Assembly (NCBI RefSeq): GCF_002068095.1 | Contig: NZ_LWIG01000007.1 | Location: 576,078 to 640,077, forward strand | Length of the DNA: 64,000 nucleotides | Source of the DNA: Bradyrhizobium sacchari | Lineage (GTDB): Bacteria > Pseudomonadota > Alphaproteobacteria > Rhizobiales > Xanthobacteraceae | Direction: 5' to 3' | Shown: piece after piece, positions 50,904 to 59,845 of the stretch | How the letters are laid out: every line of letters begins with the position of its first letter | Numbering within the stretch: position 1 is the first letter of the stretch | The notes under the pieces: model-generated | The model's input: the letters and a program-made list of their open reading frames with translations, nothing else | Told to the model about the DNA's origin: nothing | The model's database searches: none | Made by a program: the position numbers and the translations under genes

Positions 50904-52652
50904 ATGGCGTTCGGACTGTTTCGGAAACGTCTGCCGGATATGGCTGCACCTGCGGTCGCCCCGCAGGCTGCGCAGCCGGCGGCCATTCCCGAGCCGGCGC
51001 TGGCCGATGAGGGCGATTCGGCCAGGGAGATCCTGGAACTGCTGGAACTCGAGCTCGGGGCCATGATTCGCCAGCTCGAACGCGCCGCCAATTCGGTGGC
51101 CGGCGGCGCCGAGGCGACCGCCGCGACGCTGGCCGCCATTCGCGACCGCACCGACGCCCTGACCGGCCGCACCAATGCCGCCCAGTCGACCGCCTCCACC
51201 TTCGCCGATGCCGCCGACAAGTTCACCCAGTCCGCGCAAGGCATCGGGGCGCAGGTCCGCGCGGCCGGCAAGCTCGCCGACGAGGCCAGTGCCGCCGCGC
51301 AAGAGGCCCGCGCCAATGTCGACCGCTTGCGCGAGTCCTCCGCCGCCATCGGCAACGTCGTCAACCTGATCGCGCAGATCGCGCGGCAGACGACGCTGCT
51401 CGCGCTCAACTCGACCATCGAGGCTGCGCGCGCGGGTGCCGCCGGCAAGGGATTTGCGGTGGTCGCCACCGAGGTGAAGGCGCTCGCGGTGCAGACGCAA
51501 GGCGCGACGGAAGAGATCACGAAGAAGATCGACGCGCTGCAGCGCGATGCCGCGGGCTCAGCCGATGCCGTGCACCGCATCTCGCAGGCGATCGAGGCGA
51601 TCCGCCCGGTGTTCGAGACCGTCAACGGCGCGGTGGCCGAGCAGAACGCCACCACGAGCGAAGTCTCCGGCAACGCCGCCAGCGCCTCGGAGTTCATCAT
51701 CTCGGTCGGCGAGAGCGCGGCCGAGATCGACGCCGCGACCAAGGCGGCCGAGACCCATGGCGAGAGCGTCGCCAGCGCCGGCAAGGCCGTCACCACCTTC
51801 GCCCAGAAGCTGAAATCGCGCTGCGCGGTGCTGCTGCGCCAGAGCGAGCATGACGACCGCCGCAAGACCGAGCGCCTGCCCTGCCATCTCAAGTTCGAGA
51901 CCGCGCGCGGGGTGATGCCGGTCTATGAAATTTCGATGGACGGCGTGCTGATCGGCGGCCCGGATGCCGGACGGCTGGCCCCGCAGGCGATCATCGAGGG
52001 CACCCTCGAACAGGTCGGTGCCTGCCGCCTGCGCGTGGCGGAGCAAACCAAGGCCGGAGCTCGCGCGCAATTCGTCAGCCCCGATGCCGATCTCCGCGAG
52101 AAGGTCGAGGACAAGCTCTGGTCGATCCACGAGGAGAACACCGAGTTCGTCACCCGCGCCATGGAAGCGGGCAACGCGCTGACCGCGATCTTCGAGCAGG
52201 CCGTTGCGCGCGGCGAGATCAAGGTCGACGACCTCTTCGACACCGACTATGTGGAGATTGCCGGCAGCAATCCGCAGCAATACCGCACGCGCTATCTGGA
52301 CTGGGCGGACCGCGCGCTGCCGCCGTTCCAGGAGGCCTTCCTCGCCAAGGACCCGCGCATGGCGTTCTGCGCCATGGTCGACCGCAACGGCTTTTTGCCG
52401 GTGCACAACAAGATCTATTCGCATCCGCAGCGGCCGGGCGACGTCGCCTGGAACACCGCCAACAGCCGCAACCGGCGCATCTTCAACGATCCAGCGGGGC
52501 TCGCCGCCGCGCACAACCAGCGCTCGTACCTGGTCCAGAGCTATGCCCGCGACATGGGCAACGGAAATACGGTGATGATGCGGGAGATCGACGTTCCGAT
52601 CCGCGTCAAGGGCCGGCACTGGGGCGGATTCCGCACAGCTTATAAACTGTAA
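50904..52652 (+). CDS. Soluble chemoreceptor with central PilZ domain
   Basis: The 582-residue protein has no membrane helix. A coiled-coil methyl-accepting signalling domain (about 100-300) carries the hairpin tip [19 protein letters not shown], close to consensus but with T for the usual N. A PilZ-like domain follows (about 313-395, RRKTER and YEISMDGVLIGG), so c-di-GMP binding is possible though its DxSxxG is ExSxxG. The last 165 residues are a sensor-like domain shared with the next gene. No CheA or CheW gene is nearby. ATG 50904 has AAGAGAGAG upstream. Confidence 0.85.
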   Translation: MAFGLFRKRLPDMAAPAVAPQAAQPAAIPEPALADEGDSAREILELLELELGAMIRQLERAANSVAGGAEATAATLAAIRDRTDALTGRTNAAQSTASTFADAADKFTQSAQGIGAQVRAAGKLADEASAAAQEARANVDRLRESSAAIGNVVNLIAQIARQTTLLALNSTIEAARAGAAGKGFAVVATEVKALAVQTQGATEEITKKIDALQRDAAGSADAVHRISQAIEAIRPVFETVNGAVAEQNATTSEVSGNAASASEFIISVGESAAEIDAATKAAETHGESVASAGKAVTTFAQKLKSRCAVLLRQSEHDDRRKTERLPCHLKFETARGVMPVYEISMDGVLIGGPDAGRLAPQAIIEGTLEQVGACRLRVAEQTKAGARAQFVSPDADLREKVEDKLWSIHEENTEFVTRAMEAGNALTAIFEQAVARGEIKVDDLFDTDYVEIAGSNPQQYRTRYLDWADRALPPFQEAFLAKDPRMAFCAMVDRNGFLPVHNKIYSHPQRPGDVAWNTANSRNRRIFNDPAGLAAAHNQRSYLVQSYARDMGNGNTVMMREIDVPIRVKGRHWGGFRTAYKL

Positions 52653-52771
52653 GGCCCGCTCTCGTGCACTCCTGGGCAAGACGCCCGGCGCGAATCATCC
52701 TCTAAGGTCAAAACTGGAATGGGAATGCCGCCGAGAGCCGATCACCGGCTCTGACCGGAGAAAGCGCGTAC

Positions 52772-54196
52772 ATGTCCCTTGCACAACTTGCAGTACTGGA
52801 TACCGGCTCCAACCGGACGCTCGCCGAACGCCTGATCGACCAGCTCGCCGACCGCATCGGCGGCCTCGGCGTCGAGCTCGCCGACATCGCCGGCAACGTC
52901 CAGGAAGTCGCGAACCGCGTCGCCAACCAGTCGGAACGGTTTCATCATCTCCAGAAGACGGCGGAGACGATGGTCTCAGCCAACCACGACATCGCCAACG
53001 CATCGCAGGCGGTGCAGACGACGACGTCCGCCGCGGTCGGCGAGATCGCGCAGTCGCGCAGCGCCGTCGATACCGCCGTCAGCCACATCTCGGAGCTCGT
53101 CGCCGCCGTGGAACGCATCGAGGCGCGCCTCAGCGCCGTCGGCTCGGCGCTGGCGCAGGTGGCAAAGGTGTCCGGCTCGATCGAGGCGATCGCGAAGCAG
53201 ACCAACCTGCTGGCGCTGAACGCAACCATCGAAGCCGCCCGCGCCGGCAATGCCGGACGCGGCTTTGCCGTGGTCGCAAGCGAGGTCAAGAATCTTGCGG
53301 AGGCCACCCGCCAGGCCACGCACCAGATCTCCGATACCGTGCGCGATCTCGACGGCCAGATCGAAGGCCTGATCGGCGAAAGCAGCGATGCCTCGCAGCG
53401 CGCCAAGACCGCGGGCGAAGGTGCCCAGCAGATTTCCGGCATCATCTCGCGGGTCCAGCAGGGCTTTGCCTCGGTGGAAGCGGAGATCGACAGCGTCGCG
53501 CGCGCGGCGACCTCGAATCTCGGCCATTGCGACACCGTCATCAGCGAGCTCAACGAGCTCGCCAAGGGCGTCGACCTCTCCTCGCGCGACCTCAGGAATG
53601 CCGACCAGCGGGTGGCGAAGCTGCTCGACACCTCCGAAAGCCTGATCGCGCTGATCGCCGACAGCGGCGTCGAGACGTCGGACGCGCCGCTGATCCGCGT
53701 CGTGGTCGAGACCGCCAGGCAGATCTCGGCCGAGTTCGAGGCCGCGATCGAGCGCGGCGAGATCACGCTCGACCAGCTCATGGACGAGAACTATCGCGAG
53801 ATCCCCGGCACCGATCCGAAGCAGTACAACACCGCCTATGTCGAGTTCACCGATCGCGTGCTGCCCGCGATCCAGGACCCGATCCAGAAGTCCGATCCCC
53901 GCATCGTGTTCTGCGTCGCCTGGGCCAAGGGCGGTTATCTGCCCACCCACAATCCGAACTACCGGCTCCCCCAGGGCAAGGACCCGGTCTGGAATAACGC
54001 CAACTGCCGCAACCGCCGCCTGTTCACCGATCGCGCGGTGAAGAAGGTCGCGGCCAACACAAAACCGTTCCTGCTCCAGACCTATCGCCGCGACATGGGC
54101 GGCGGGCAGTTCGTGCTGATGAAGGACTTGTCCTCGCCGATCATGATCCGCGGCCGGCACTGGGGCGCCTTCCGGATGGGTTTTCGCCAGGGCTGA
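52772..54196 (+). CDS. Soluble chemoreceptor paralogue without PilZ
   Basis: The 474-residue protein has no membrane helix. The signalling domain (about 60-275) has the full consensus tip [19 protein letters not shown]. The C-terminal domain (about 310-474) matches that of the preceding gene, sharing DPR-FC, LPTHN, NRR-F and the end [10 protein letters not shown], and could bind a ligand in the cytoplasm. It starts 119 bp after the first chemoreceptor on the same strand, and the pair looks like a tandem duplication with PilZ gained or lost. Confidence 0.87.
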   Translation: MSLAQLAVLDTGSNRTLAERLIDQLADRIGGLGVELADIAGNVQEVANRVANQSERFHHLQKTAETMVSANHDIANASQAVQTTTSAAVGEIAQSRSAVDTAVSHISELVAAVERIEARLSAVGSALAQVAKVSGSIEAIAKQTNLLALNATIEAARAGNAGRGFAVVASEVKNLAEATRQATHQISDTVRDLDGQIEGLIGESSDASQRAKTAGEGAQQISGIISRVQQGFASVEAEIDSVARAATSNLGHCDTVISELNELAKGVDLSSRDLRNADQRVAKLLDTSESLIALIADSGVETSDAPLIRVVVETARQISAEFEAAIERGEITLDQLMDENYREIPGTDPKQYNTAYVEFTDRVLPAIQDPIQKSDPRIVFCVAWAKGGYLPTHNPNYRLPQGKDPVWNNANCRNRRLFTDRAVKKVAANTKPFLLQTYRRDMGGGQFVLMKDLSSPIMIRGRHWGAFRMGFRQG

Positions 54197-54238
54197 CGGC
54201 CGCCGCGGCGACGTTTCGCGAGCCCTGAAAGTAAAAGC

Positions 54239-54341
54239 GCGAAAACAACCCCATGCACAGTAGGCGGTGTGTGTGGAATCAATAGCTTACGCCGACAGGC
54301 CGCGGCGCGCTTTGACTCGTCGGGCAAAAGAGGGGCATAAT
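54239..54341. repeat. Dispersed repeat with GCGAAAACAACCCCATGCACAGTAG core, copy 2
   Basis: The core 54239-54263 is identical to 40126-40150, and TTGAC at 54312 with GGGCAAAA downstream corresponds to the right part of copy 1. In this copy TTGACT (54312-54317) and CATAAT (54336-54341) form a sigma-70-like promoter. Confidence 0.7.
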
Positions 54342-54389
54342 GCTATTATTCCGAAATCGCATATTTGAGCTTGGCAGGGCCTGAGCGCG

Positions 54390-54524
54390 CCTCGTCCTTC
54401 GAGACGACCGCTTCGCGGTCTCCTCAGGATGAGGCTAAGCCGCATTGGTGCTCGTCAAAACTACGGCCGCACGCTTGGTCCTCATCCTGAGGGCCCGCCA
54501 ACGGCGGGCGTCTCGAAGGATGGC
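54390..54524. repeat. Repeat CCTCGTCCTTCGAGACG...CGTCTCGAAGGATGG, copy 1
   Basis: The left part has CCTCGTCCTTCGAGACGACC and CTCCTCAGGATGAGG; the right part has CCTCATCCTGAGGGCCCGCC and GGGCGTCTCGAAGGATGG. Together they form a large inverted repeat of smaller dyads. The second copy is at 60827-60951. Confidence 0.88.
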
Positions 54525-54852
54525 CGCAAGCAAGGACGTGCCGTCGCCCGACTTTCCCAATCGCACGAATTTCGTCATCGCATGGTTTTGCGCATTCGCA
54601 CGATCCTCTGCGGCGACCATCGACGCGCGGGACGAAAATGTGTCAAAACATGACGATTATCATATCAATTAGCCCGAACTCCTGCAGCAATGGCCGCACA
54701 AATTCGTGAATGTCATGGCCCGGCGCCTCGCTCGCGCAAATATGCATTGCGAGAAATAACGATGCTTCATCGTTTCGCGCCGTTATGATTAGGGTCGCGC
54801 GCAAGTTCGTCGACCTGATCGCCGCAAGCGATCGTCGAGCAAGGGGATGCAT

Positions 54853-55317
54853 ATGGCAACAACTCTCACCATCAACGGCGAAACGAAATCGTTCGACGCG
54901 CCACCTGACATGCCCTTGCTGTGGGTGCTGCGCGACATCCTCGGCATGACCGGCACCAAGTTCGGCTGCGGGATCGCGCAATGCGGCGCCTGCACGGTGC
55001 ATGTCGACGGCAAGGCGGTGCGCTCCTGCGTGTTGCCGGTCAGCGCGGTCGCGAATCGCGCCATCACCACCATCGAACATGTCGGCAGTACACCCGCGGG
55101 CGCCAAGGTGCAGAAGGCCTGGCTGGATGCCGAAGTGGTCCAGTGCGGCTATTGCCAGTCCGGCCAGATCATGGCCGCCGCCGCACTGCTGGCGGCAACG
55201 CCCAACCCCGACGATTCCGACATCGACGCCGCGATGGCCGGCAACATCTGCCGCTGTGGCACTTATGTCCGCATCCGCGAGGCCATCAAGCACGCCGCCA
55301 ACGGCCGGCAGTCGTGA
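54853..55317 (+). CDS. Molybdenum hydroxylase small subunit, [2Fe-2S] (IorA-like)
   Basis: The 154-residue protein has the plant-type ferredoxin motif [13 protein letters not shown] and the second cluster motif CGYCQSGQ...CRCGTY, typical of isoquinoline 1-oxidoreductase alpha and other two-[2Fe-2S] subunits. ATG 54853 has AAGGGG 6 bp upstream; an ATG at 54847 is also possible. It starts a three-gene operon with the large subunit and a cytochrome c, so electrons should pass from the molybdenum centre through these clusters to the cytochrome. Confidence 0.92.
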   Translation: MATTLTINGETKSFDAPPDMPLLWVLRDILGMTGTKFGCGIAQCGACTVHVDGKAVRSCVLPVSAVANRAITTIEHVGSTPAGAKVQKAWLDAEVVQCGYCQSGQIMAAAALLAATPNPDDSDIDAAMAGNICRCGTYVRIREAIKHAANGRQS

Positions 55318-55325
55318 GGTCCGCC

Positions 55326-57491
55326 ATGAATGCACACAACAGCGTTTCCCGCCGCGCGCTTCTGACCGGGGGTCTCGCCGGCGGCTTCCTGCTCGCCTTC
55401 CACCTGCCGCTGCGCGCCGCCGCCAACGAGCCGGTGCAACGCGATGTGACCGACGGCAAATTCGCGCCCAACGCCTTCATCCGCATCGACGGGACCGGGC
55501 GCACCGTGCTGATGATGCCGCAGGTCGAGATGGGCCAGGGCACCTACACCTCGATCTCGGCCGTGATCGCCGAAGAGCTGGATGCCGACTGGAGCAAGGT
55601 CGAGGTCCAGCACGCACCGCCCAACGACAAGCTCTACGGCAACCCGACCTTCGGCCTGCAAGTCACCGGCAACTCCAACTCGATCCGCGCCTGGTGGCTG
55701 CCGCTGCGCAAGGCCGGTGCCACCGCGCGCGCGATGCTGGTGCAGGCGGCGGCCAGCCAATGGGGCGTCGAGCCGGCAAGCTGCACCGCGTCGAAGGGCG
55801 TGGTCACGCATGCCGCAAGCGGCCGCACGCTCGGCTATGGCGAACTGGCGCTTGCCGCGCAGGGCCAGACGCCGCCCAAGGACGTCGCCGTCAAGGACCC
55901 CAAAGATTTTGTCCTCATCGGCCAGCCGTTGAAGCGGCTCGACACGCCAGACAAGGTCAACGGCAAGGCGCTCTACGGCATCGACGCGATCCTGCCGGGC
56001 ATGAAGATCGCAGCGATCGCCAATTGCCCGGTCTTCGGTGGCAAGGTCGGCAAGGTCGACGACAGTGCCGCGACGAAAGTCGCCGGCGTGCGCAAGGTCG
56101 TCGTGCTCGACGACGCCGTCGCCGTGATCGGCGATCACATGTGGGCGGCAACGAAAGGTCTCGAAGCGCTCAAGATCGAGTGGAACGAGGGACCAAACGC
56201 TGAGATCACCACCAAGGATATCTGGGACGATCTGCGCAAGGCCAGCCAGAAGGACGGGGCGGTCGCAAAATCCGACGGCGACATCGCCAAGGCGCTGGCG
56301 AGCGGCGACAGGTTCGAGGCGGCCTTTGAGCTGCCGTTCCTGGCGCATGCCTCGATGGAGCCGATCAACGCCACCGTCCACGTCAGGCCGGATGCCTGCG
56401 AGATCTGGACCGGCACGCAGATCATGACGCGCGTGCAATCGGAGGCAGCGAAGGCGGCGGGCCTTCCCGTCGACAAGGTGATCGTCAACCAGCACCTGCT
56501 CGGCGGCGGCTTCGGCCGCAAGCTCGAGCCGGACATGGCCGTCGCGGCGGTGAAGATCGCCAAGCAGGTCGACTATCCCGTGAAGGTGGTGTGGACCCGC
56601 GAGGAGGACATCCAGCATGACGTCTACCGTCCGGTCTATCGCGACCAGATCACGGCATCGCTGGTGGACGGCAAGGTCGCGGGCTGGAAGTACAAGGTCG
56701 CCGGCTCCGCCGTGCTGGCGCGCTGGCTGCCGCCGGCGTTCCAGAAGGGCATCGACATCGACGCGATCGACGCCGCGGTGGATGCGCCCTACGACTTCGC
56801 CAACTTCCATGTCGAATATGTCCGCGCCGAGCCGCTGTCGGTGCCGACAGGCTTCTGGCGCGGCGTCGGCCCCAACAACAACGTGTTCGCGGTCGAATGC
56901 GCGATGGACGAGCTCGCGCGCAAGGCCGGCAAGGACCCGATCGAATTCCGCAAGTCCATGCTGACGAAGAACCCGCGCATGCTCGCGGTGCTCAATCAGG
57001 TCGCCGAGAAATCCGGCTGGGGCCAGCCACTGCCGCCGCGCGTCGGCCGCGGCGTCTGCGTGCAGCCGTCATTCGCAAGCTTCATCGCGACCGTGGTAGA
57101 GGCCGAGATCGACGACATCGGCGAGATCACGCTCCGCCGCGTCACCTCGGTGGTGGACACCGGCATCGCTGTGAACCCCGACACGGTGAAGGCGCAGATC
57201 GAGGGCGGATTGATCTTCGGCCTTACCGCCGCGCTCTATGGCGAGATCACCATCGACAAGGGCCGCGTGCAGCAGTCGAACTTCCACGACTACCGCATGA
57301 TGCGCATCAACGAGACGCCGAAGATCGAGGTGGTCGTCGTCAAGAGCGGCGAGGCGCCCGGCGGCATCGGCGAGGCCGGCGTCAATGCCGGACCGCCGGC
57401 GCTGCGCAACGCGATTTACGCGGCAACCGGCGTGGCGCTGCGGCGCCTGCCGATCGATCGGAAACTGCTGGCTGCGGGGAAGAAGGCATGA
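55326..57491 (+). CDS. Molybdenum hydroxylase large subunit, Tat-exported (IorB-like)
   Basis: The 721-residue protein begins with a twin-arginine signal (SVSRRALLTGGLAGGFLLAF) and then the xanthine-oxidase-family large subunit fold. Motifs are QVEMGQGTYTS, GGGFGRKLEPD, and GGIGEAGVNAG near the C-terminus with the glutamate that acts as base. It resembles isoquinoline 1-oxidoreductase beta. It binds a molybdopterin cofactor and hydroxylates an aldehyde or N-heterocycle in the periplasm. It lies 8 bp after the small subunit and overlaps the cytochrome gene by 4 bp. No maturation factor (XdhC, MocA) is adjacent. Confidence 0.92.
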   Translation: MNAHNSVSRRALLTGGLAGGFLLAFHLPLRAAANEPVQRDVTDGKFAPNAFIRIDGTGRTVLMMPQVEMGQGTYTSISAVIAEELDADWSKVEVQHAPPNDKLYGNPTFGLQVTGNSNSIRAWWLPLRKAGATARAMLVQAAASQWGVEPASCTASKGVVTHAASGRTLGYGELALAAQGQTPPKDVAVKDPKDFVLIGQPLKRLDTPDKVNGKALYGIDAILPGMKIAAIANCPVFGGKVGKVDDSAATKVAGVRKVVVLDDAVAVIGDHMWAATKGLEALKIEWNEGPNAEITTKDIWDDLRKASQKDGAVAKSDGDIAKALASGDRFEAAFELPFLAHASMEPINATVHVRPDACEIWTGTQIMTRVQSEAAKAAGLPVDKVIVNQHLLGGGFGRKLEPDMAVAAVKIAKQVDYPVKVVWTREEDIQHDVYRPVYRDQITASLVDGKVAGWKYKVAGSAVLARWLPPAFQKGIDIDAIDAAVDAPYDFANFHVEYVRAEPLSVPTGFWRGVGPNNNVFAVECAMDELARKAGKDPIEFRKSMLTKNPRMLAVLNQVAEKSGWGQPLPPRVGRGVCVQPSFASFIATVVEAEIDDIGEITLRRVTSVVDTGIAVNPDTVKAQIEGGLIFGLTAALYGEITIDKGRVQQSNFHDYRMMRINETPKIEVVVVKSGEAPGGIGEAGVNAGPPALRNAIYAATGVALRRLPIDRKLLAAGKKA

Positions 57492-58831
57492 GCAGGACAA
57501 TGCGTATCCTCGGAAGCCTCGTCGTGATCGCCATCGTGGTGGCGGGACTTGCGGTCTGGATCATCCGCGGGCCCGGCCCGCTCGACTTCGCGGCCGGCCC
57601 GAAAGTGGCGCTGGCGGATTACCGCGCCGGCAAGCCGACGGGCGTGCCGGCCAAACTGGAGAAAGCCGGCATCGTCGAACGCGGCGAGTATATCGCCAAG
57701 GCCGCCGACTGCATGGTCTGCCACACCAAGCCGGGCGAGAAGGATTATTCCGGGGGGCTCGCCTTCAAGCTGCCGTTCGGCACGCTCTATTCCACCAACA
57801 TCACGCCGGACAAGGACACCGGCATCGGCAATTACAGCGACCAGGATTTTCTGAACGCGGTCCAGCACGGCAAGCGTCGTGACGGCGCGCGGCTCTATCC
57901 GGCGATGCCCTACACGTCCTACACCTTCATGACCGACGAGGACGTGCTGGCGGTGAAGGCCTATCTGTTCAGCCTGCCGGCGGTGCGCGCCAAGGCGCCC
58001 GACAATACGCTGTCGTTCCCGTTCAACCAGCGCTGGGCGATGATCGTCTGGTCGGCCGTGTTCAATCCGGACACGCGATTTACGCCCGACACCTCGAAGA
58101 GCCCGGAATGGAATCGCGGCGCGTATCTCGCCGAAGCGCTGGCGCATTGCGGCGAATGCCACACGCCGCGCAATCTCGGCTTCGCGCTGGACAACCGCAA
58201 GAAGTTCGCCGGCGCCATCACCGCCGGCTGGCGCGCCTTCAACATCTCCTCCGACAAGGCGACCGGTCTCGGCAATTGGAGCGATAAGGATCTGATTGCC
58301 TATCTGTCGCTCGGCCATGCGCCGGGCCACGGCTCGGCCTCGGGTCCGATGGGCGAAGCGGTCGACCACAGCTTCAGCCAGTTCGCCCCCGAGGACATCA
58401 GCAGCATCATTGCATATTTGCGCAGCGTGCCGCCGCAGCCCTCACCCGACCTGCCGGCCACCACAGCACCCGTCGCTCCCGCCTCGCACCGCGAGGGCGT
58501 CACGGCGGACGCGCGCGGCAAGAAGGTGTTCGCCAGCGCCTGCGCCAGCTGCCATGGCTGGAGTGGTGAGAGTCCGGTCTCGCCGATGGCAACGCTCACC
58601 GGCACCTGGGCCGTCAACGACCCCGCCGCCACCAACGTCGCGCAGATCGTGATCTCAGGCACCAAGCGGCATACGCCTGACGGTGCACTGTCGATGCCGG
58701 CGTTCGGCAATGCCTATACCGACGACGAGATCGCGGCGGTGGCGAACTACGTCACGGCGCGGTTCGGTGCGAAGGGCTCGAAGCTGACGGCGAAGGACGT
58801 GGCGGAGCTGCGGGGGCAGACGGCGGAGTAG
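57488..58831 (+). CDS. Triheme cytochrome c, partner of molybdenum hydroxylase
   Basis: The 447-residue protein has an N-terminal signal anchor (about 6-26) and three heme sites: CMVCH (75-79), CGECH (221-225) and CASCH (352-356). This is the layout of the cytochrome subunit of membrane-bound alcohol and aldehyde dehydrogenases. It overlaps the large-subunit gene in ATGA. It probably passes electrons from the iron-sulfur subunit to ubiquinone or a terminal oxidase. Confidence 0.93.
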   Translation: MSRTMRILGSLVVIAIVVAGLAVWIIRGPGPLDFAAGPKVALADYRAGKPTGVPAKLEKAGIVERGEYIAKAADCMVCHTKPGEKDYSGGLAFKLPFGTLYSTNITPDKDTGIGNYSDQDFLNAVQHGKRRDGARLYPAMPYTSYTFMTDEDVLAVKAYLFSLPAVRAKAPDNTLSFPFNQRWAMIVWSAVFNPDTRFTPDTSKSPEWNRGAYLAEALAHCGECHTPRNLGFALDNRKKFAGAITAGWRAFNISSDKATGLGNWSDKDLIAYLSLGHAPGHGSASGPMGEAVDHSFSQFAPEDISSIIAYLRSVPPQPSPDLPATTAPVAPASHREGVTADARGKKVFASACASCHGWSGESPVSPMATLTGTWAVNDPAATNVAQIVISGTKRHTPDGALSMPAFGNAYTDDEIAAVANYVTARFGAKGSKLTAKDVAELRGQTAE

Positions 58832-58853
58832 ATCTCGCCGCGATTGACGCTGC

Positions 58854-59008
58854 ACCCTCTCCCCTTGCGGGAGAGGGTGGCCTCGCGAAGCGAAGCCGGG
58901 TGAGGGGTTCTCTCCGCGAGTCCAACTCTCGTTTGAGCGCGCGGAGAGAACCCCTCATCCGGCGCATCGCGCCACCTTCTCCCGCAAGGGGAGAAGGTGC
59001 AGCGGAAT
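58854..59008. repeat. Intergenic CCCTCTCC...GGGGAGAAGG repeat
   Basis: The block is a large inverted repeat: CCCTCTCCCCTTGCGGGAGAG, GAGGGGTTCTCTCCGCGAG on the left and CGCGGAGAGAACCCCTC, TCCCGCAAGGGGAGAAGG on the right. It is related to 42329-42484 and to the hairpin at 15008-15033. It separates the cytochrome gene from the convergent phosphodiesterase gene. Confidence 0.88.
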
Positions 59009-59020
59009 TTGCCGCGCTAG

Positions 59021-59845
59021 CTAGCTCCACCAGAATCTCGGCGTCGCCGGCTCCAGCCTTCCGCCGACGCGCACCGGCGCAATCTTCAGCGCGAGGCCCG
59101 TGGCGTCGTCCGTTTCCACGGCGACGCCGCTGAGCGTCGCGACGCCCGCGGCCGGCTCGAAGCGGCCTGACGGAATTCCGGACGTGAACCGGCGTAGCGG
59201 CTCTTCCTTCTGCATGCCGATGATGGAATCGTAATCGCCGGTCATGCCGGCATCGGTCATGTAGGCGGTGCCGCCTGCGAGGATCTGGTGGTCGGCGGTC
59301 GGCACATGGGTGTGCGTGCCGACGACGAGGCTGGCGCGGCCGTCGCAGAAGAAGCCGATGCCCTGCTTCTCGCTGGTCGCCTCGCAATGGAAATCGACGA
59401 CGATGGCATCGGCGGCAACGCCGAGCGGACAGGCCCCTAGCTCGCGCTCGAGCGCGGCAAAGGGATCGTCGAACGGCGTCATGAAGACGCGGCCCAGCGC
59501 GTTGACGACGAGGGCGTGCTTGCCGTTCTTGGTCTCGACCAGAGCGGCGCCGCGGCCGGGCGTGCCGCGCGGATAATTCGCGGGGCGCACCAGGCGGTCG
59601 GCGCGCTCGATGAACACCAGGGCCTCGCGCTGGTCCCAGGAGTGGTTGCCGAGCGTCACCGCGTCGGCGCCGGCATCGAGGAATTCCTGATAGATCGCTT
59701 CCGTGATGCCGAAGCCGCCGGCCGAATTCTCGCCGTTGACGACGACGAAATCGAGCGACCAGTCCTTGACCATGCCGGGCAGATATTCGGCGATGGCGTT
59801 ACGCCCGCTACGGCCGACGACATCACCCACGAAGAGAATGCGCAA
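59021..59845 (-). CDS. YmdB-like metallophosphodiesterase
   Basis: The 274-residue protein starts MRILFVGDVVGRSGRNAI and carries the YmdB/TIGR00282 motifs VVNGENSAGG, LGNHSWDQ, VDFHCEATSEK and GTHTHVPTAD. Homologues hydrolyse 2',3'-cyclic nucleotides or cAMP. It overlaps the cyclo-ligase gene by 23 bp, so the two are translationally linked. It is cytoplasmic, without a signal peptide. Confidence 0.94.
   Translation of the reverse strand: MRILFVGDVVGRSGRNAIAEYLPGMVKDWSLDFVVVNGENSAGGFGITEAIYQEFLDAGADAVTLGNHSWDQREALVFIERADRLVRPANYPRGTPGRGAALVETKNGKHALVVNALGRVFMTPFDDPFAALERELGACPLGVAADAIVVDFHCEATSEKQGIGFFCDGRASLVVGTHTHVPTADHQILAGGTAYMTDAGMTGDYDSIIGMQKEEPLRRFTSGIPSGRFEPAAGVATLSGVAVETDDATGLALKIAPVRVGGRLEPATPRFWWS

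Larger units (their letters stand above)
54197..54852. other. Gene-free 656-bp stretch with two repeats and a promoter-like site
   Basis: No convincing gene is present. The stretch holds the 25-base core repeat (54239-54263), a promoter-like TTGACT-N18-CATAAT (54312-54341) and the CCTCGTCCTTCGAGACG repeat (54390-54524). From about 54640 the sequence becomes AT-rich before the molybdenum-hydroxylase genes. The promoter-like site lies inside the repeat and may start a small RNA; I cannot confirm one. Confidence 0.6.

Noticed and set aside
54390-54524. Repeated CCTTCGAGACG dyads considered as a CRISPR array
   Set aside because: There are only nested inverted repeats and no regular direct repeats with unique spacers; no cas gene is present.
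55263-56810. 515-codon minus-strand frame opposite the molybdenum hydroxylase large subunit
   Set aside because: It is a shadow of codon bias in a gene with clear xanthine-oxidase-family motifs.
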